This document shows positions 53,677-63,150 of a stretch of DNA of 64,000 bases, piece after piece (position 1 is the first letter of the stretch; each line of letters opens with the position of its first letter). The notes under the pieces are model-generated. The model searched no databases. It was not told where the DNA came from and saw only the letters and a list, made by a program, of their open reading frames with translations. The stretch covers positions 310,001 through 374,000 of the forward strand of contig NZ_JRAA01000001.1 in assembly GCF_000787395.1 (NCBI RefSeq). Reading direction: 5' to 3'. The DNA comes from Solemya velum gill symbiont. Its GTDB lineage: Bacteria > Pseudomonadota > Gammaproteobacteria > Chromatiales > Chromatiaceae. Position numbers and translations under genes: made by a program.

Positions 53677-56600
53677 CTACTCAGGCGGTTGCAGCAGATG
53701 ACTTTTCGTCATGAATTGACGATACAGCAGCGGCACAATCACCAGGGTCAGCGATGTTGAAAAAACCAGTCCCCAGACAATGGCTGTTGCTACCGGCCCC
53801 CAGATGAGTGATTTACCACCCAGCCCGGTCGCCAGTGAGAAGAGGCCTGCGACCGTGGTCAGTGATGTGATCAGAATCGGAATAACACGCCGTCTTGCTG
53901 CATAGATGGTTGCATGAAGCACACTCATTCCCGCCTTGAGGCGCATGTTGCCCGCAGATATCAGGACAATCGCTGCATTAACAGCGATACCGGCGAGTGC
54001 GACTATGCCATACAGGGTGTAGAGGCTCATCGGGTTGCCTGAAATCAACAGGCCAAAGGTGACGCCTGTGAAAGCCATGAAAAGGGTAGAGAGGATCATG
54101 AATGGCTGCCAGTAACTTCTGAACTGGGTTCCAAGAATGGCGTACATGACTCCGACGCCAAACAGGAACAGGATGAGAATCGAATCCATGGCTTCATAGA
54201 TGTCATCGAGTTCACCTGAAAAATCGAGATCTATGTCAGGGTAGTTATTCTGTATATCATTCCAGCCTTTCTGGATCAGTTGATTGGCAGTGACCGTATC
54301 GATAAGCGTCTCTTCAAGATCTGCTTCCACTGTAATTGCACGCCTGAAATTGTAATGGCGTATGTTTCCAAGTCCGGTTTCCCGCTGCTCTTTGACCAAC
54401 TCGATAAGCGGTACACTGCCACCATCAGCTAACGGCAGTCGGAACTGGAGCAATTCATTGATATTCTTAATATTGCGATCGGATCCTTTTACCCGTATGT
54501 CCACCTTCTCACCGGCATCGCGCATATCTGTCACCACCAATCCATCAACCAGTAACTGGATTGTACGGGTCACTTCCAGCGGGTTAATTCCGGTGCGATT
54601 AATGGCGTCTTCGTCGAGTGAGAGGATGAGTTCGCTGCGGCCTTTACTTGCATCATCATCGATATCCTTAACACCTTCAATGCCGGACAACAGGTCTCGT
54701 AATGCATCTGCTGCCTCCCGTATCTCGGGGTAGGAATCACCACGCACCTTGATGCTGATCGGTTTTTCGGTCGGCGGGCCGCCAGCCAGCCTCAAAAAAG
54801 AGATTTGTACCGGACCGGGTGTTGCCATGATGTCACTACGCATCTCCTCAATCATTGCTTCTACAGTTCTCAGATCCGGTGTTTTCGGATTCAAACCGAC
54901 CATGATCTGGCCGACGTGCTCTCCCAACCGTGGTGCAGTTTCTGTGAACATATTCCCCGAATAACTCAGAACAGCACGCGCCTCTCCATCACGCAAATGT
55001 GATTGAACCTTTCTTTCAATCTCTTCTACTTTCTTCAATGTGGAATGCAAGGTGGTTTCAGGTGGCATTTCAACGTTGACATAGAAGAGGCGTATGGTGT
55101 CAGCAGCGAAGAAATCCATACGCACCATGCCGGCAGCCATGGCTCCGAAGGCGCTGACAAACAGCAGTATGACAAATGAGAATGTCAGCCAGCGGTGACG
55201 CAGAAACTTTACCAGCAGACGTACATATTTAATTTGAATTGCGTGAGTCAGTTTGACCCGGTACTTATGGATTCTTGAGGGCTTCTCGAAGCTGACTTTC
55301 GCTGCAGTAACATGGGCTGGCAGCATCCAGAAGGCCTCGATTAATGAAAGGGAGAGTGCAACAACGACAACAATCGGAACGACTCTCATAAAGTCCCCGA
55401 GGATTCCCGGTAACAGAATCAATGGCCCGAATGCAGCTATGGTTGTGAACACGGCAGCTGTCACAGGAGCAGCCACTTCGTTGAGTGCTTCCATGGAGGC
55501 CTCCATGGGTTTCATGCCATGCCTCACGCGGTAATAGATGCCCTCAACGACAACAACGGCATCATCCACAAGCATACCGAGCACGATGACAACGCCAAGC
55601 AGAACCATGACATTCAGGGTTTCACCAACCCCCGACAGTATCCAGAAGGTACCTGCAAGTATAAAAGGGATGCCGATTGCAGTCAGAAGTGCAATGCGTG
55701 AACCGAGAAAGAACCAGGCAACAATCAAAACGAGAACAAGTCCGATCAGGGCATTTCTCTGCATCAGTGAAATAGCACTCTTGGTGACAACAGTCTGGTC
55801 ATCGACAAGAATCAGCTCTATACCGGTCTGGTCTGAATAGATGTTCCTGCCTTGCATATAGGCCTTGATACGATCGACAAGCTCTATCGTGTTGGCATTT
55901 GCCTGCTTCATCACTGCCAGAAGAACTGCCGGACGTTCATTGAAACTGGTTAATTGGGAGGGCTCAGCACGGCCACGTTCAACCCGTGCAACGGTGCCGA
56001 GTGTGACTTCGCCCTGTGCTCCGACGATTGTGCGTGATGCAAGCTGACCTGGGTCGTTACTTGAACCGACCAGTCGCACCAGCCAGTTCTGTTCCCCAAG
56101 ACGTGTGTCGCCGGCTGCGATATCCTGAAAAAATGCGGAGACAGTATCTGCTACCTGTCCGGGTGACAGGTTCAACTCTTCCAGCAAGGCAGTATCAAAA
56201 TTGACCTGTAATTCAGGTTCTGGCAGTCCAATTGGATCGACACGATCAACTCCCTTGACCCTCTCAAGCCCTTTCTGGATATTGCGTGCCTGGATGCGTA
56301 GCTCTTCATCAAGAGATTGACCGACAACAGCAACTGTCGCAGAAGGGAAGGCATTAGCAGTGGTGATTTCCAGTATCTGGGGGTCTTCTGCTGCGTCTGG
56401 CAGTTCACTCTCCTTGTTCTGGATTTCGCGCCTTAAGTCAGCAACGCTTTTATCGAAGGTGCGTTCATCAATATCCTGAAATCGTACAAGGATACTGGAA
56501 ACCGACTCCCTGCTTGTGGAGGACATGAAGTTGATGTTCTGGATTTTACGAACTGCGTCTTCAATCGGGTCCGTGACCTTTTTTTCGACATCCAGTGCCG

Positions 56601-56766
56601 ATGCGCCGGGAAGTACAGTGGTAATGACGATCCAGTTAAAGTTGATCGTCGGATCTTGCTGGCGCGGCAGGTTCATATAAGAGAGCAGGCCAATGACCAG
56701 TACAAGCACAAAAACCAGGTTGGCAAGAACATGGTTTTGCAGGAGTGACCGGTAGAATGCACCCAC
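53677..56766 (-). CDS. RND-family efflux permease (AcrB/MexB-like HAE type)
   Basis: 1029 residues, 12 membrane helices in two halves and two large periplasmic loops. LGVVIVLGMLVDDAVVVVEGI holds the proton-relay Asp pair in helix 4. The N-terminus (LANLVFVLVLVIGLLSYMNL) and the late GIVALAGIAVNAAIVLI segment are family features. It pumps hydrophobic compounds with the adaptor encoded just upstream (3-base gap). No outer-membrane channel gene is adjacent. Confidence 0.94.
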   Translation of the reverse strand: MGAFYRSLLQNHVLANLVFVLVLVIGLLSYMNLPRQQDPTINFNWIVITTVLPGASALDVEKKVTDPIEDAVRKIQNINFMSSTSRESVSSILVRFQDIDERTFDKSVADLRREIQNKESELPDAAEDPQILEITTANAFPSATVAVVGQSLDEELRIQARNIQKGLERVKGVDRVDPIGLPEPELQVNFDTALLEELNLSPGQVADTVSAFFQDIAAGDTRLGEQNWLVRLVGSSNDPGQLASRTIVGAQGEVTLGTVARVERGRAEPSQLTSFNERPAVLLAVMKQANANTIELVDRIKAYMQGRNIYSDQTGIELILVDDQTVVTKSAISLMQRNALIGLVLVLIVAWFFLGSRIALLTAIGIPFILAGTFWILSGVGETLNVMVLLGVVIVLGMLVDDAVVVVEGIYYRVRHGMKPMEASMEALNEVAAPVTAAVFTTIAAFGPLILLPGILGDFMRVVPIVVVVALSLSLIEAFWMLPAHVTAAKVSFEKPSRIHKYRVKLTHAIQIKYVRLLVKFLRHRWLTFSFVILLFVSAFGAMAAGMVRMDFFAADTIRLFYVNVEMPPETTLHSTLKKVEEIERKVQSHLRDGEARAVLSYSGNMFTETAPRLGEHVGQIMVGLNPKTPDLRTVEAMIEEMRSDIMATPGPVQISFLRLAGGPPTEKPISIKVRGDSYPEIREAADALRDLLSGIEGVKDIDDDASKGRSELILSLDEDAINRTGINPLEVTRTIQLLVDGLVVTDMRDAGEKVDIRVKGSDRNIKNINELLQFRLPLADGGSVPLIELVKEQRETGLGNIRHYNFRRAITVEADLEETLIDTVTANQLIQKGWNDIQNNYPDIDLDFSGELDDIYEAMDSILILFLFGVGVMYAILGTQFRSYWQPFMILSTLFMAFTGVTFGLLISGNPMSLYTLYGIVALAGIAVNAAIVLISAGNMRLKAGMSVLHATIYAARRRVIPILITSLTTVAGLFSLATGLGGKSLIWGPVATAIVWGLVFSTSLTLVIVPLLYRQFMTKSHLLQPPE

Positions 56767-56769
56767 GAC

Positions 56770-57780
56770 TTAATTCTCCTCCACGAGGACCTCGATGTTA
56801 TCGCCGTCCTGTAATCTCTGACGGCCCTCGGTCACAATCAGTTGTTCAGGGGAGGCATTGAACTCGGCTGGCTGCCCCTCCTGCGCATTGGGCAATGCAT
56901 GGAACCTGGCAGTGCTATTATCCACAAGAAAAACACCCAGAAGACCATTTCGTCGTACAAGATAATTTGCAGGGAGTTGATTTGCGCCACCTTGCCAGAC
57001 AAGGCGTCCTGTCGTTCCCGGAGAAGCAGATATATCTTTAAAGACAAGGCGAGCCTCTTGCGTTCGGGTTTTATTATCATAGATCGGGATGATAGTACGC
57101 AGCTCCAGCGGGTAACTATTACCTGCATGGTGGAAATCAACAGCTTTTGCCTGTTGCAGGCTGACTGCATCAGCAGAACGAAGTTCGGCACTTACTTCTG
57201 AGTGGTCCAGTTGCACCAGGTTCACCAATGGCGAGCCAGGATTTGCGAGTTCACCGACATTTGCCAGACGTTTTACAACGACCGCATGAACAGGCGCTTT
57301 GATAATGCAGCGTTCAACATTGATCTCTGCCTGTCTCACCTGTTCCAGCTGATTTTGATGATCAGCCGTTGCTGCGAGCAGGTCAGCATTGCGCTGCTCA
57401 AGAACTTCCTCACTGATACTCCTGGTGTTTTTCAGCCCGCTGGCACGTTCCAGTTGTGTAGATGCAAATGAGCGCAGCGCCTCATTTTTACGTAAAATCG
57501 CTTTTGCCGACTCAAGCCGGGATTTGTGATCACGGCAGTCAAGAATGACTAGCTGATCGCCTTTTTTTACTTGATCTCCCACCTGGACAGGAATGCGTTC
57601 AACTCGTCCGGTTATTTCAGCGGGAATCTCCGGGGCATTGAGCGAGAGGGTAGTAGCAGGAACACTGAATTCTGACACTCGTAAAAGCTTATCGAGTTGC
57701 ATTGCCCTGACTGGCACAGCTTCGGCATGAACCAGTGGGGTGGCTAACATCATAAGAACGAGCAGTGTTATTTGTCTCAT
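56770..57780 (-). CDS. RND efflux periplasmic adaptor (HlyD/MFP type)
   Basis: 336 residues with a signal peptide (LLVLMMLATPLVHA). Barrel-sandwich strands (RVERIPVQVGDQVKKGDQLV and ERCIIKAPVHAVVVKRLANVGELANPG) flank a coiled-coil hairpin (residues ~90-150). It connects the RND permease to an outer-membrane channel. First gene of the pair; the promoter is in 57781-58017, a 237-base gap in which no gene is supported. Confidence 0.92.
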   Translation of the reverse strand: MRQITLLVLMMLATPLVHAEAVPVRAMQLDKLLRVSEFSVPATTLSLNAPEIPAEITGRVERIPVQVGDQVKKGDQLVILDCRDHKSRLESAKAILRKNEALRSFASTQLERASGLKNTRSISEEVLEQRNADLLAATADHQNQLEQVRQAEINVERCIIKAPVHAVVVKRLANVGELANPGSPLVNLVQLDHSEVSAELRSADAVSLQQAKAVDFHHAGNSYPLELRTIIPIYDNKTRTQEARLVFKDISASPGTTGRLVWQGGANQLPANYLVRRNGLLGVFLVDNSTARFHALPNAQEGQPAEFNASPEQLIVTEGRQRLQDGDNIEVLVEEN

Positions 57781-58017
57781 GACAGATCTATTCCCATTTC
57801 GTTATGTATGCTGATATTAATCCAGTCAAAAGCACACTGGACGTTGATTTCAATCTGGTCGTACCCCTAACTACTGTAATTATATTGTACTGCAGTATAG
57901 AAAGCTTCCTTATCTGGAAACCATTCCCCGAAAATGAAAGGGGTATACTGACAATAGATGTGAATGAGGCTCACAGAAGTAGGAGCGATATCTCAAAACT
58001 TAACCAGCTGACTTTTC

Positions 58018-58923
58018 TCACCGCTTCCAGACTCTTCCGTCGATAGCGGACAGCCCCAACGCAATTAATACCATCCCTATGTAATGGACAGCCTCCAGGC
58101 TTTCATCAAGAAAGAGTGAGCCGAGTAGAATCGCCGAAACAGGTATTAGCAGGGTGACCAACAGCAAGTTAGTTGCGCCTGCAGATTCAAGTATTTTGAA
58201 ATAGAGAACGTAAGCGACTGCCGTAGACAGAATAGCAAGCCCAACGATAGCTGCCCATGTCCCCATACCGGGGGCGGTAATGTCAAGGGGGCCGTCTATA
58301 GTCAGTGCAATTGGAGCCATGACGAGTGCCGATGCAGTGACCTGGCCAGCTGCCGTCACAATCGGATTAATCGCCATAGCTTTAAACCGGCGGCCATATA
58401 CACCTGCAAATGCATAAGATAAGGCAGCTGCGATTATTGCCACTTGTGCAAGTGTGTTATCACCTTTACCTATCGCTGGTAGCCCGATCATCACAACGAC
58501 ACCGATAAAACCGACTGCAACACCTGCAAACTTCAATGGCGTGGCACGTTCGTCAGGTAACAGCATCCCTGCAACGACAACAGTGAATAAGGGCGTTGTT
58601 GCATTCAAGATGGATGCCAGGCCAGATGCGATATGTGTTTGCCCCCAGACAATAAGGACAAACGGAATAACATTGTTCAGCAATCCCATTCCCAGGAAAG
58701 CGGTCCAAACAGCTTTACTTTTCGGGGGGCGAAGTCCCATGAAGAGTGCAATACCCCACAATGCGATTGCTGCCAGGCCAACCCTCAGGGTGACAATCGT
58801 CAGAGGTGGAAGATCAGCGACAGCCACACCGATAAAGAAAAATGACCCGCCCCACAGAACCGATAATATGAGGAGCATGGCCCATTCAAAGCCCCCCATG
58901 GAAGTATTGATAGATGATTTCAT
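58018..58923 (-). CDS. EamA/DMT-family transporter, second copy
   Basis: 301 residues and ten helices in two EamA repeats. LLILSVLWGGSFFFIGVAV and NNVIPFVLIVWGQTHIASGLAS at the first repeat, and FLDESLEAVHYIGMVLIALG at the end are typical of the RhaT/YedA-like group. Substrate unknown. Not closely similar to the EamA protein at 35.2 kb. Divergent from ada. Confidence 0.88.
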   Translation of the reverse strand: MKSSINTSMGGFEWAMLLILSVLWGGSFFFIGVAVADLPPLTIVTLRVGLAAIALWGIALFMGLRPPKSKAVWTAFLGMGLLNNVIPFVLIVWGQTHIASGLASILNATTPLFTVVVAGMLLPDERATPLKFAGVAVGFIGVVVMIGLPAIGKGDNTLAQVAIIAAALSYAFAGVYGRRFKAMAINPIVTAAGQVTASALVMAPIALTIDGPLDITAPGMGTWAAIVGLAILSTAVAYVLYFKILESAGATNLLLVTLLIPVSAILLGSLFLDESLEAVHYIGMVLIALGLSAIDGRVWKR

Positions 58924-59154
58924 TGTGTTCGCACGCTTGCGTCAGGCCATTTCAGGTTCAATATAGCCACTCCCTGTATCTGAAACCATCTGATTTTTGC
59001 TGTCTAATTCGTAAATAGGAGATTTACACTCCTGATGTGTCTGGATTATCTTGAAGCATGAGCACCACTTTGAAATTACCCGGCAAGAAACGGATGGAAA
59101 TACAGCAGTCAATACGATCATATAGAATCAATCTGTAGTCGTTGGAGAAAAGAG

Positions 59155-60219
59155 ATGTCAATGCCATCTGAAGAAGAGATGCGGACAGCAGTATCAACAC
59201 GGGACAAAGCCAGTGACGGGGGTTTTTTCTACGGAGTCATTACTACCGGGGTTTTCTGCAAGCCTTCCTGTACCTCCCGCCCGGCTCTGCCTGAGAATCT
59301 GCGTTTCTTTCCAAGTGCCGAGTCTGCGATTGTTGCAGGTTTCAGGCCATGTAAAAGATGTCGGCCAACGGCAGACAACCCACAACTAACCAGGCTTGTA
59401 GATATTGCCCGATATATAGAATCTCACGCTGAAGAACGCCTGACACTTGCACAATTAGCAGATCAGGCAGAGCTTTCACCCTCACGACTCCAGCGAATAT
59501 TCAAACAGGCTTTTGGGGTTTCCCCTAAAGCCTATCAAGATGCGATTCGTATGCGGAAATTCAAAAAATCACTGAAAGAAGGCGCCACTGTTACCGACGC
59601 AATATACTCATCCGGCTTCGGTTCCATCAGTCGAGTCTATGGTGAAGCGACACGTAATATAGGTATGACACCGAAAGCTTATAGAGTTGGCGGTAGTGGT
59701 GAGACCATTACCTATGCCTGCCGGGAGACAGCACTAGGGTTGATGTTAATGGCCGCTACAGTCAAGGGGATCTGTTCTGTGCAATTTGGAGAAAATGAAG
59801 AGACTTTTCTGACAAAACTGCAAGAGGAGTTCCCGAAAGCGGAATTCGAAGCATCATCCTCTCAAAACTCGCCTGAACTTGATGCCTGGATGAATCTCCT
59901 CGGTATGAACATCAGCCAAGGGACTCCGAGGCCAGACCTGCCTCTTGATCTCCGTGGAACTGCATTTCAAATGCGGGTTTGGCAATTCCTTCTTGGCATA
60001 CGTGAAGGGGATGTCCTTAGTTATAGTGAAGTGGCGGCACAGATAGGCAAGCCCAAAGCCTTCCGTGCCGTCGCATCTGCTTGTGCTGCGAATCGCGTTG
60101 GTGTGCTTATACCTTGTCACCGTGTAATAAGAGGAGATGGAGGTCACGGTGGTTGGCGTTGGGGGATGGAACGCAAGCGAGCACTGCTTGATTCGGAACG
60201 AAAACGACGTAGAGGTTAG
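59155..60219 (+). CDS. ada: Ada, bifunctional alkylation-response regulator and O6-methylguanine methyltransferase
   Basis: 354 residues. N-terminal zinc domain with Cys35, Cys39 and the CKRC pair (phosphotriester methyl acceptor), an AraC-type helix-turn-helix (LTLAQLADQAELSPSRLQR), and the C-terminal MGMT domain with the acceptor Cys in VLIPCHRVIRGDG. The full domain order matches E. coli Ada (354 residues). It takes methyl groups from DNA and activates repair genes. Start chosen at 59155 with GGAGAAAAG in front; 59161 is possible. Confidence 0.95.
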   Translation: MSMPSEEEMRTAVSTRDKASDGGFFYGVITTGVFCKPSCTSRPALPENLRFFPSAESAIVAGFRPCKRCRPTADNPQLTRLVDIARYIESHAEERLTLAQLADQAELSPSRLQRIFKQAFGVSPKAYQDAIRMRKFKKSLKEGATVTDAIYSSGFGSISRVYGEATRNIGMTPKAYRVGGSGETITYACRETALGLMLMAATVKGICSVQFGENEETFLTKLQEEFPKAEFEASSSQNSPELDAWMNLLGMNISQGTPRPDLPLDLRGTAFQMRVWQFLLGIREGDVLSYSEVAAQIGKPKAFRAVASACAANRVGVLIPCHRVIRGDGGHGGWRWGMERKRALLDSERKRRRG

Positions 60220-60290
60220 TTAACTTGAGTGGTTATGTAACGGCTTTTCAATGTCTATATGCAGACAATAATAATCCAGTAAGTGTGTCG

Positions 60291-60935
60291 CTAGATGCCG
60301 GGTGGAATCACATAGAAAAGAACTGAAAAGAAATGCAGCACACTTCCAGCAAGAACGAAGAGATGCCAGATAGCATGATGGTATGTCAGACTCTTCCATA
60401 GATAAAAAATCACGCCAAACGAATAGCAGAGTCCACCAGCGAGTAATAAAATCAGTCCACCTGTTTCAATAGAGGCGATCATGGGCTTTATTGCAACGAT
60501 GACAATCCAGCCAAGCCCCAGGTAAAGAGTGATTGAGAGGCGCTTCATGCGCTTTTTGACCAGAACTTCGAGCACAACGCCGGCGATTGCAACAGCCCAG
60601 ACTAATCCGAACAGAGTCCAACCCCATTCGCCACGCAAGTTAACCAGGGTGAAGGGCGTATATGTGCCTGCTATCAGTAGAAATATCGCAGCATGATCAA
60701 GGCGCTGTAGAATCTCTTTTGCTTTCTCATGGGTAATGCTGTGATAGAGAGTCGAAGCTGTATAGAGCAATATCAAAGTTGCGCCATAAATGCTTGTGCT
60801 TGCGATATGCCACGCATCCCCGTTCAGGGAGGAAAAGGCAACCAGAACCGCTAGTCCACTGATGCTGAGCAGCACTCCCAGCCCATGCGTTATTGAGTGA
60901 GCAACTTCTTCTGCAATGCTATAAGAATTTGGCAT
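60291..60935 (-). CDS. Hemolysin III/YqfA-family membrane protein
   Basis: 214 residues, seven helices. The start ATG has AGGA at 6 bases; a TTG two codons up is weaker. HSITHGLGVLLSISGL, STLYHSITHEKAKEILQRLDH and YHHAIWHLFVLAGSVLHFFS carry the conserved Ser and His residues of the PAQR/hemolysin III family, thought to be zinc-binding hydrolases. Real function in bacteria is uncertain. Confidence 0.9.
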   Translation of the reverse strand: MPNSYSIAEEVAHSITHGLGVLLSISGLAVLVAFSSLNGDAWHIASTSIYGATLILLYTASTLYHSITHEKAKEILQRLDHAAIFLLIAGTYTPFTLVNLRGEWGWTLFGLVWAVAIAGVVLEVLVKKRMKRLSITLYLGLGWIVIVAIKPMIASIETGGLILLLAGGLCYSFGVIFYLWKSLTYHHAIWHLFVLAGSVLHFFSVLFYVIPPGI

Positions 60936-61016
60936 GACCAATCCTGTATCAACGCTGATATTAAATTATTGCACAAATAAGTGGTGCCCGCTTCCGCTGG
61001 TAAACCAAATCGGACA

Positions 61017-61631
61017 CTAGTCAGTTAATGAAGTATTATCCTTAAGATTAATCTCTATATTATTGATATTAAATGAAATCTGTGCTGATATGCGTAAATA
61101 GTATTTACCACTTTCATCAACCTGGTAATTCAGTACCGTATTATCATCATCGCTTTTCAATGTCATTTTTTCGATGAAATCAAACTCATCGTTAATAATT
61201 TCTACACAAAGTCTGGCGCTGTCATGTGGCCCGCTGAATGATAAGTTGTATGAATTCGGCTGAAGAGTACCTAAAGGGATGAAATAAGCTTTGCCGGTAT
61301 GTGAGCGAAGAGGAGATAGCTGGTTTTCACTCCAGAATCCGTCATCAGAGAGTGCCAAATCAAGTGGATAATAACTACATTCCACTTTCATGTAGTGCAG
61401 GAGTTCGTGTAGCTCTTGATAGATCTCTTGAGATAATTTGCCGGTATGCCTTTGGATATGCTGATCGGCAACATCCTTCGACATATGGAAGGTCATTCTT
61501 CCGCTGCATTCACCTTCGTGGCATCGTGCACAATTTGTATTAAATGTGGCAATCGACTCTGTTCTTACCCGGTCATCGCATACGCCAATAGAAGGTATTG
61601 CGATCATAATCAGCCACAGAATAACTTTCAT
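61017..61631 (-). CDS. Exported monoheme c-type cytochrome
   Basis: 204 residues. A signal peptide (VILWLIMIAIPSIGVC) is followed by one heme site, CARCH, in FNTNCARCHEGECSG. The rest is a beta-rich domain (SYNLSFSGPHDSARLCVEII, YYLRISAQISFNINNIEI) with no known match, which may be a binding module of the PPC type. A likely axial Met is in GRMTFHM. It stands alone; partner unknown. Confidence 0.72.
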   Translation of the reverse strand: MKVILWLIMIAIPSIGVCDDRVRTESIATFNTNCARCHEGECSGRMTFHMSKDVADQHIQRHTGKLSQEIYQELHELLHYMKVECSYYPLDLALSDDGFWSENQLSPLRSHTGKAYFIPLGTLQPNSYNLSFSGPHDSARLCVEIINDEFDFIEKMTLKSDDDNTVLNYQVDESGKYYLRISAQISFNINNIEINLKDNTSLTD

Positions 61632-61835
61632 TGCCGGTATCCCAATCTGGATTCATACAAATCTTATTCACAGTATATGTTATTCAAGTTGCGATGCTGA
61701 TCCGTTCATCACCCACTACCTGGGAAAACGGTGATTTAACTCGTAGCTGGAAGGGGGGTATGGTGGCGTATTGAGCGATACCGGGCTGAATATGGTTCAA
61801 TCGTATTCTGCGGTTCCAGGGAAAGAACGTGGGAA

Positions 61836-61870
61836 AGAAAAAGGGTTAGCTACAGAATAGCTAACCCTTT
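61836..61870 (-). terminator. Rho-independent terminator after tRNA-Leu
   Basis: On the minus strand AAAGGGTTAGCTA and TAGCTAACCCTTT form a 13-bp perfect stem with a 5-base loop, followed by a T-rich tail. It starts 11 bases after the tRNA end. Confidence 0.88.
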
Positions 61871-61881
61871 GACTTTAAAGA

Positions 61882-61968
61882 TGGTACCGAGGGTCGGACT
61901 CGAACCGACAAGGCCGTGAAGCCGGGGGATTTTGAATCCCCTGTGTCTACCAATTCCACCACCCCGGC
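61882..61968 (-). tRNA. tRNA-Leu(CAA)
   Basis: 87 bases on the minus strand including an encoded CCA. Anticodon stem-loop GGGGATTCAAAATCCCC gives anticodon CAA. The D-loop GGAATTGGTAGACAC and T-arm GTCGGTTCGAGTCCGAC are standard, and there is a long variable arm (CGGCTTCACGGCC) typical of class II leucine tRNA. The acceptor stem has two G-U pairs. The ORFs overlapping it are shadows. Confidence 0.95.
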
Positions 61969-62052
61969 AAAAGTGCTGAAGCGGCGTAGTATACCTGAAA
62001 AAGTCATTTCTGTAAGGGAGATCACGGCCTTGCGTGATATGATATTGCCGCT

Positions 62053-63069
62053 ATGAAACGAACAGATTTCCAATTTGAACTACCAGAGGAGTTGATTGCC
62101 CAGTTTCCGCCGGAAAAACGTGGAGACAGCCGCTTGCTGAGTCTGAATTCGTCGAATGGGACGGTTGATGACAAGCACTTCAGTGATTTGCCCGATATGC
62201 TCGACGAGGGTGATCTGCTGGTATTCAACGATACGCGTGTCATGAAAGCACGCCTGCATGGTGTCAAGGAGACGGGGGGGCAGGTTGAGATTCTCTTGGA
62301 GCGCCTGCTGGATGATTCATACGCACTGGCACATGTCAGGGCAAGCAAGTCCCCGAAACCGGGCACACGACTCCTGATCGATGACGGTATTATCGAGGTG
62401 CGCGGGCGTGAGGGTGATCTCTTCGAACTCACTTGTACGCACCCGGGGTTTGCCAGCCTGATGGAAAACAAGGGTCACGTACCCTTGCCGCCCTACATCG
62501 AACGTGATGATGAGGTTGAAGACCTGGAGCGATACCAGACTGTCTACGGTGAGAAAGTGGGTGCTGTTGCTGCGCCCACAGCCGGTTTGCATTTCACACA
62601 TGAACTGCTTGAACGTCTAGATGCGAAAGGGATTCATTCTGCACGTGTTACCTTGCATGTTGGTGCCGGCACCTTTCAGCCGGTACGAGTCGATAACCTG
62701 TCCGATCATGTCATGCACAGCGAGTGGCTCGAGGTGGCTGAGTTGACCTGTGAACAGGTGAGGGCGTGCAAGGAGGAAGGTAGACGTGTTGTAGCAGTTG
62801 GAACAACCAGTGTGCGTGCCTTGGAGTCGGCTGCAACCAGTGGTCAATTAAAGCCTTACGTGGGTGACACCGAGCTCTTTATTACGCCTGGCTACCAGTT
62901 CAACGTAATCGATGCACTGGTAACGAATTTTCACTTGTCGGAGTCGACACTTCTGATGCTGGTCAGTGCACTGGGTGGAGTCGATAATATTCGGCACGCC
63001 TATCAGCATGCGATCGATCAACGCTATCGCTTTTTCAGCTATGGTGATGCAATGCTGATTTCGCCATGA
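62053..63069 (+). CDS. queA: QueA, S-adenosylmethionine:tRNA ribosyltransferase-isomerase
   Basis: 338 residues. [52 protein letters not shown] and [11 protein letters not shown] are the QueA motifs. It builds epoxyqueuosine in the wobble position of GUN tRNAs. The family length is about 345. It is divergent from the tRNA-Leu gene with about 85 bases between. Confidence 0.96.
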   Translation: MKRTDFQFELPEELIAQFPPEKRGDSRLLSLNSSNGTVDDKHFSDLPDMLDEGDLLVFNDTRVMKARLHGVKETGGQVEILLERLLDDSYALAHVRASKSPKPGTRLLIDDGIIEVRGREGDLFELTCTHPGFASLMENKGHVPLPPYIERDDEVEDLERYQTVYGEKVGAVAAPTAGLHFTHELLERLDAKGIHSARVTLHVGAGTFQPVRVDNLSDHVMHSEWLEVAELTCEQVRACKEEGRRVVAVGTTSVRALESAATSGQLKPYVGDTELFITPGYQFNVIDALVTNFHLSESTLLMLVSALGGVDNIRHAYQHAIDQRYRFFSYGDAMLISP

Positions 63070-63150
63070 CGAACTGAAATAGCAACCATCTGTTTTTACA
63101 TCGTTTTCTCTATCAATTAAAATGGCGCTCTTATACGAGCGGGGTACACA

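Noticed and set aside
57804-58046. 80-codon plus-strand frame between the RND adaptor and the EamA gene
   Set aside because: Unremarkable composition, no good ribosome site, and it runs into the end of the minus-strand EamA gene.
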